A stretch of 9,655 bases of DNA from an uncultured Bryobacterales bacterium (GTDB lineage Bacteria > Acidobacteriota > Terriglobia > Bryobacterales > UBA6623): positions 1 to 9,655 of the forward strand of contig CAMPKL010000089.1 of NCBI GenBank assembly GCA_946887065.1, written 5' to 3'. How positions within the stretch are numbered: position 1 is the first letter of the stretch; each line of letters opens with the position of its first letter. The position numbers were made by a program, and so were the translations under genes. Below are positions 8,063-9,655 of the stretch, one piece after another. Below the pieces are notes generated by a model. It saw nothing but the letters and a program-made list of their open reading frames with translations, had not been told where the DNA came from and did not search any database.

Positions 8063-9204
8063 CAGCGCCTCTCCTCAACCGGCGATCCATCGGACACCGC
8101 TGAAGGATCGAGCACAACCCGGTCGCCGGCAGCCAAGCCGGAGAGTACCTCGTAGCGGCCATCCAGCAACGCGCCCAAGCTCACCAGCCTGAGGCGCGCT
8201 GTGCCGTCTTGCACCGCAAAGACGGACTGAATCTGTCCGCGCGAAACAACCGCTGAAGAGGGCACGCTTAGTCCGCTGCGTTCGGCGCCGGGCAACAACA
8301 GCTGGCCGTAGAGGCCCGAGCGCAAACCGGCATGCGGCCCCAGGGCGACTTTCACCGTGAAGCTGCGCGATGCATCGTCCGCCGAAGGGTCAATCTGGGC
8401 GATACGACCCTCAACTGGGCCGTCATCCCCGAGCGATTCGATCGCGACCCCTACTTGCTGCCCGACCAGAAGGCCTGAAATTAGCGATTCGGGGACCGCG
8501 GCCTCGAGCCGATACTCGCCCGCCTGCTCGATTTCCAACAGGGGCATTCCAGGGTTAGCCAGGTCGCCGGGGTCAACGAAGCGCTGCGTTACGACGCCTG
8601 CCAACGGGGCCGAGACGCGTGCGTAGCCGAGCATGGTCTCCGCCGAGGCAATCTGGGCCTCCGCCTGGGCCTTCTTGGCTTCAGCCTGGGCGGTCCCGGC
8701 CCGCGCCTGCTCGAGTGCCGCCTCCGCTGCCTTCAACCCTGCTTGGGCGACGTCGTATTCCTGTTGCGAGGCCGATTTTTTAGAAAGCAACGTCTGGTAG
8801 CGGGTGTGCGTCGCCTCTGCCAGCGCCAGTTGGGCCTCGGCAGCGCTTGTCGCCTGCCGACCAGCGTCGATCGCTGCATCCGCTTCCTGGCGCATCGCTC
8901 TCGCCGCGGCTACGCCGCTTGTGAGTTGCTGGTCGTCGAGTTCGATCAAGGCTTGCCCGGCTGAGACGCGTTGGCCTTCTTCCACCGCGACCTGGCGGAC
9001 GTAACCCATTACCTGGGCGGCGATGGTGGCCCGCCTACGCGCCCGCACGACGCCCGTCAGGGGAATCGTTGGCGAGATGGTTTCCGGGGCGAGCTGCTCG
9101 ACTTCAACCTGCACGGGCGTCTTCGGCGCTGACTCGGTGTCGGGTGGAGGGGCGCCGCCGCAGGCCGACAGCAGCGCAACCACTAGAACCGCATGAACCC
9201 TCAT
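8062..9204 (-). CDS. RND periplasmic adaptor subunit (membrane fusion lipoprotein)
   Basis: The 380-residue protein begins with a lipoprotein signal peptide ending in the lipobox LSAC (Cys15 would be lipidated). After a short linker come the lipoyl half-motif ([20 protein letters not shown], 59-78, through 90), an Ala/Gln/Glu-rich alpha-helical hairpin (about 95-190) that would contact the outer-membrane factor, the second lipoyl half ([17 protein letters not shown], 199-215), a beta-barrel (about 230-305) and the membrane-proximal domain. A longer frame extends to 9606 but overlaps the upstream gene; the chosen ATG gives the lipobox and forms an ATGA overlap with that gene's stop. It links the pump to the outer-membrane channel. 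Confidence 0.95.
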
Positions 9205-9655
9205 CGCAGCGCCTCCGAATCCACGGTCAAAGTTCCCGCCGCATGCTCCAACGCGGCGCGCGCGACGCGCTGTTCGTAAAGCGAGCCCAACCGCCGGTAC
9301 CGCGAATCGGTGAGCGCCGCCTCGGAGCGCAGCAGCGCCGTCACGTCTTCGAGTCCCGCCTCGTAGCGGTCCCTTATGATCCTCAAACTCTCCTCCGCTT
9401 GCTCGACCACGCTTGCCGCTACTGCCGTCCGCTGAGTCGCCGACTGCAAGTCGGCATGCGCCCGGCGGATCTCCAACGCTGCCGCCGAGTAGGCCTGCCG
9501 CGCCTCGGCCGCCGCACGGACTTCGGCCTCCCGGGAGGCGGTGATCCTCGCCCTGGTCTCGCCGCCGCGCCATAAATCCCATCTCATCGAAACTCCGGCA
9601 AGCCAATTGCCGCCTCCGCGATCTACGAATCGTTGCCGGTCGGCCTCAAACACTC
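9201..9655 (-). CDS. TolC-like outer-membrane efflux factor, C-terminal part (cut by window edge)
   Basis: Only the last 151 or so residues are present; the frame is open to the end of the window. The visible part matches the second repeat of the outer-membrane efflux protein family: a beta strand with WDLWRGGETRARI, long alanine-rich helices (AEVRAAAEARQAYSAAALEI and on), then the RYEAGLEDVTALLRSE motif and a final helix. These form the trimeric channel-tunnel that takes substrate from the adaptor across the outer membrane. Its stop overlaps the adaptor start. Whether a regulator or signal peptide lies upstream cannot be seen here. Confidence 0.92.
   Translation of the reverse strand, partial: VFEADRQRFVDRGGGNWLAGVSMRWDLWRGGETRARITASREAEVRAAAEARQAYSAAALEIRRAHADLQSATQRTAVAASVVEQAEESLRIIRDRYEAGLEDVTALLRSEAALTDSRYRRLGSLYEQRVARAALEHAAGTLTVDSEALR

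Overview
This is a GC-rich bacterial chromosome segment, most consistent with a Gram-negative proteobacterium. The reasons are a tripartite RND efflux operon with an outer-membrane factor and a lipoprotein adaptor, a periplasmic c-type cytochrome, and a tRNA with its CCA end encoded. The genus cannot be named from the sequence.

Layout, left to right. Bases 1-335 hold no convincing gene but many short GC-rich hairpins; the last probably ends the gene to its right. Bases 336-875 (minus) encode an exported cytochrome P460-family heme protein with an intact heme-binding CWTCH. It has methionine where the P460 enzyme of Nitrosomonas carries its heme-cross-linking lysine. A complete tRNA-Leu(UAA) follows at 951-1037 (plus). 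Directly behind it lies what looks like the 3' half of a group I intron joined to the 3' exon of a second tRNA-Leu(UAA) (about 1042-1213), without its 5' half.

Next is a small divergent gene set. A two-gene minus-strand operon (NTF2/SnoaL-like protein, then a short-chain dehydrogenase, joined by an ATGA overlap) faces a plus-strand HxlR-type regulator. A dyad in the shared promoter region is the likely operator. This set is flanked on the right by a degenerate partial copy of the tRNA-Leu, whose last 31 bases are identical to the end of the intact tRNA. The arrangement resembles attL/attR of a tRNA-targeted integration bounding about 1.9 kb, although no integrase is present.

From 2976 to the window end, all genes are on the minus strand and read as one transcription unit: outer-membrane factor (cut by the window edge), lipoprotein periplasmic adaptor, RND pump, DUF2892 membrane protein, DUF1232 membrane protein, and a metallo-beta-lactamase/double-rhodanese protein. 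The first four are joined by 1-4 base start/stop overlaps. The pump genes make a complete envelope-spanning exporter. The last genes suggest a link to reactive sulfur (persulfide or sulfide) handling, which is inferred from domains and neighbourhood only.
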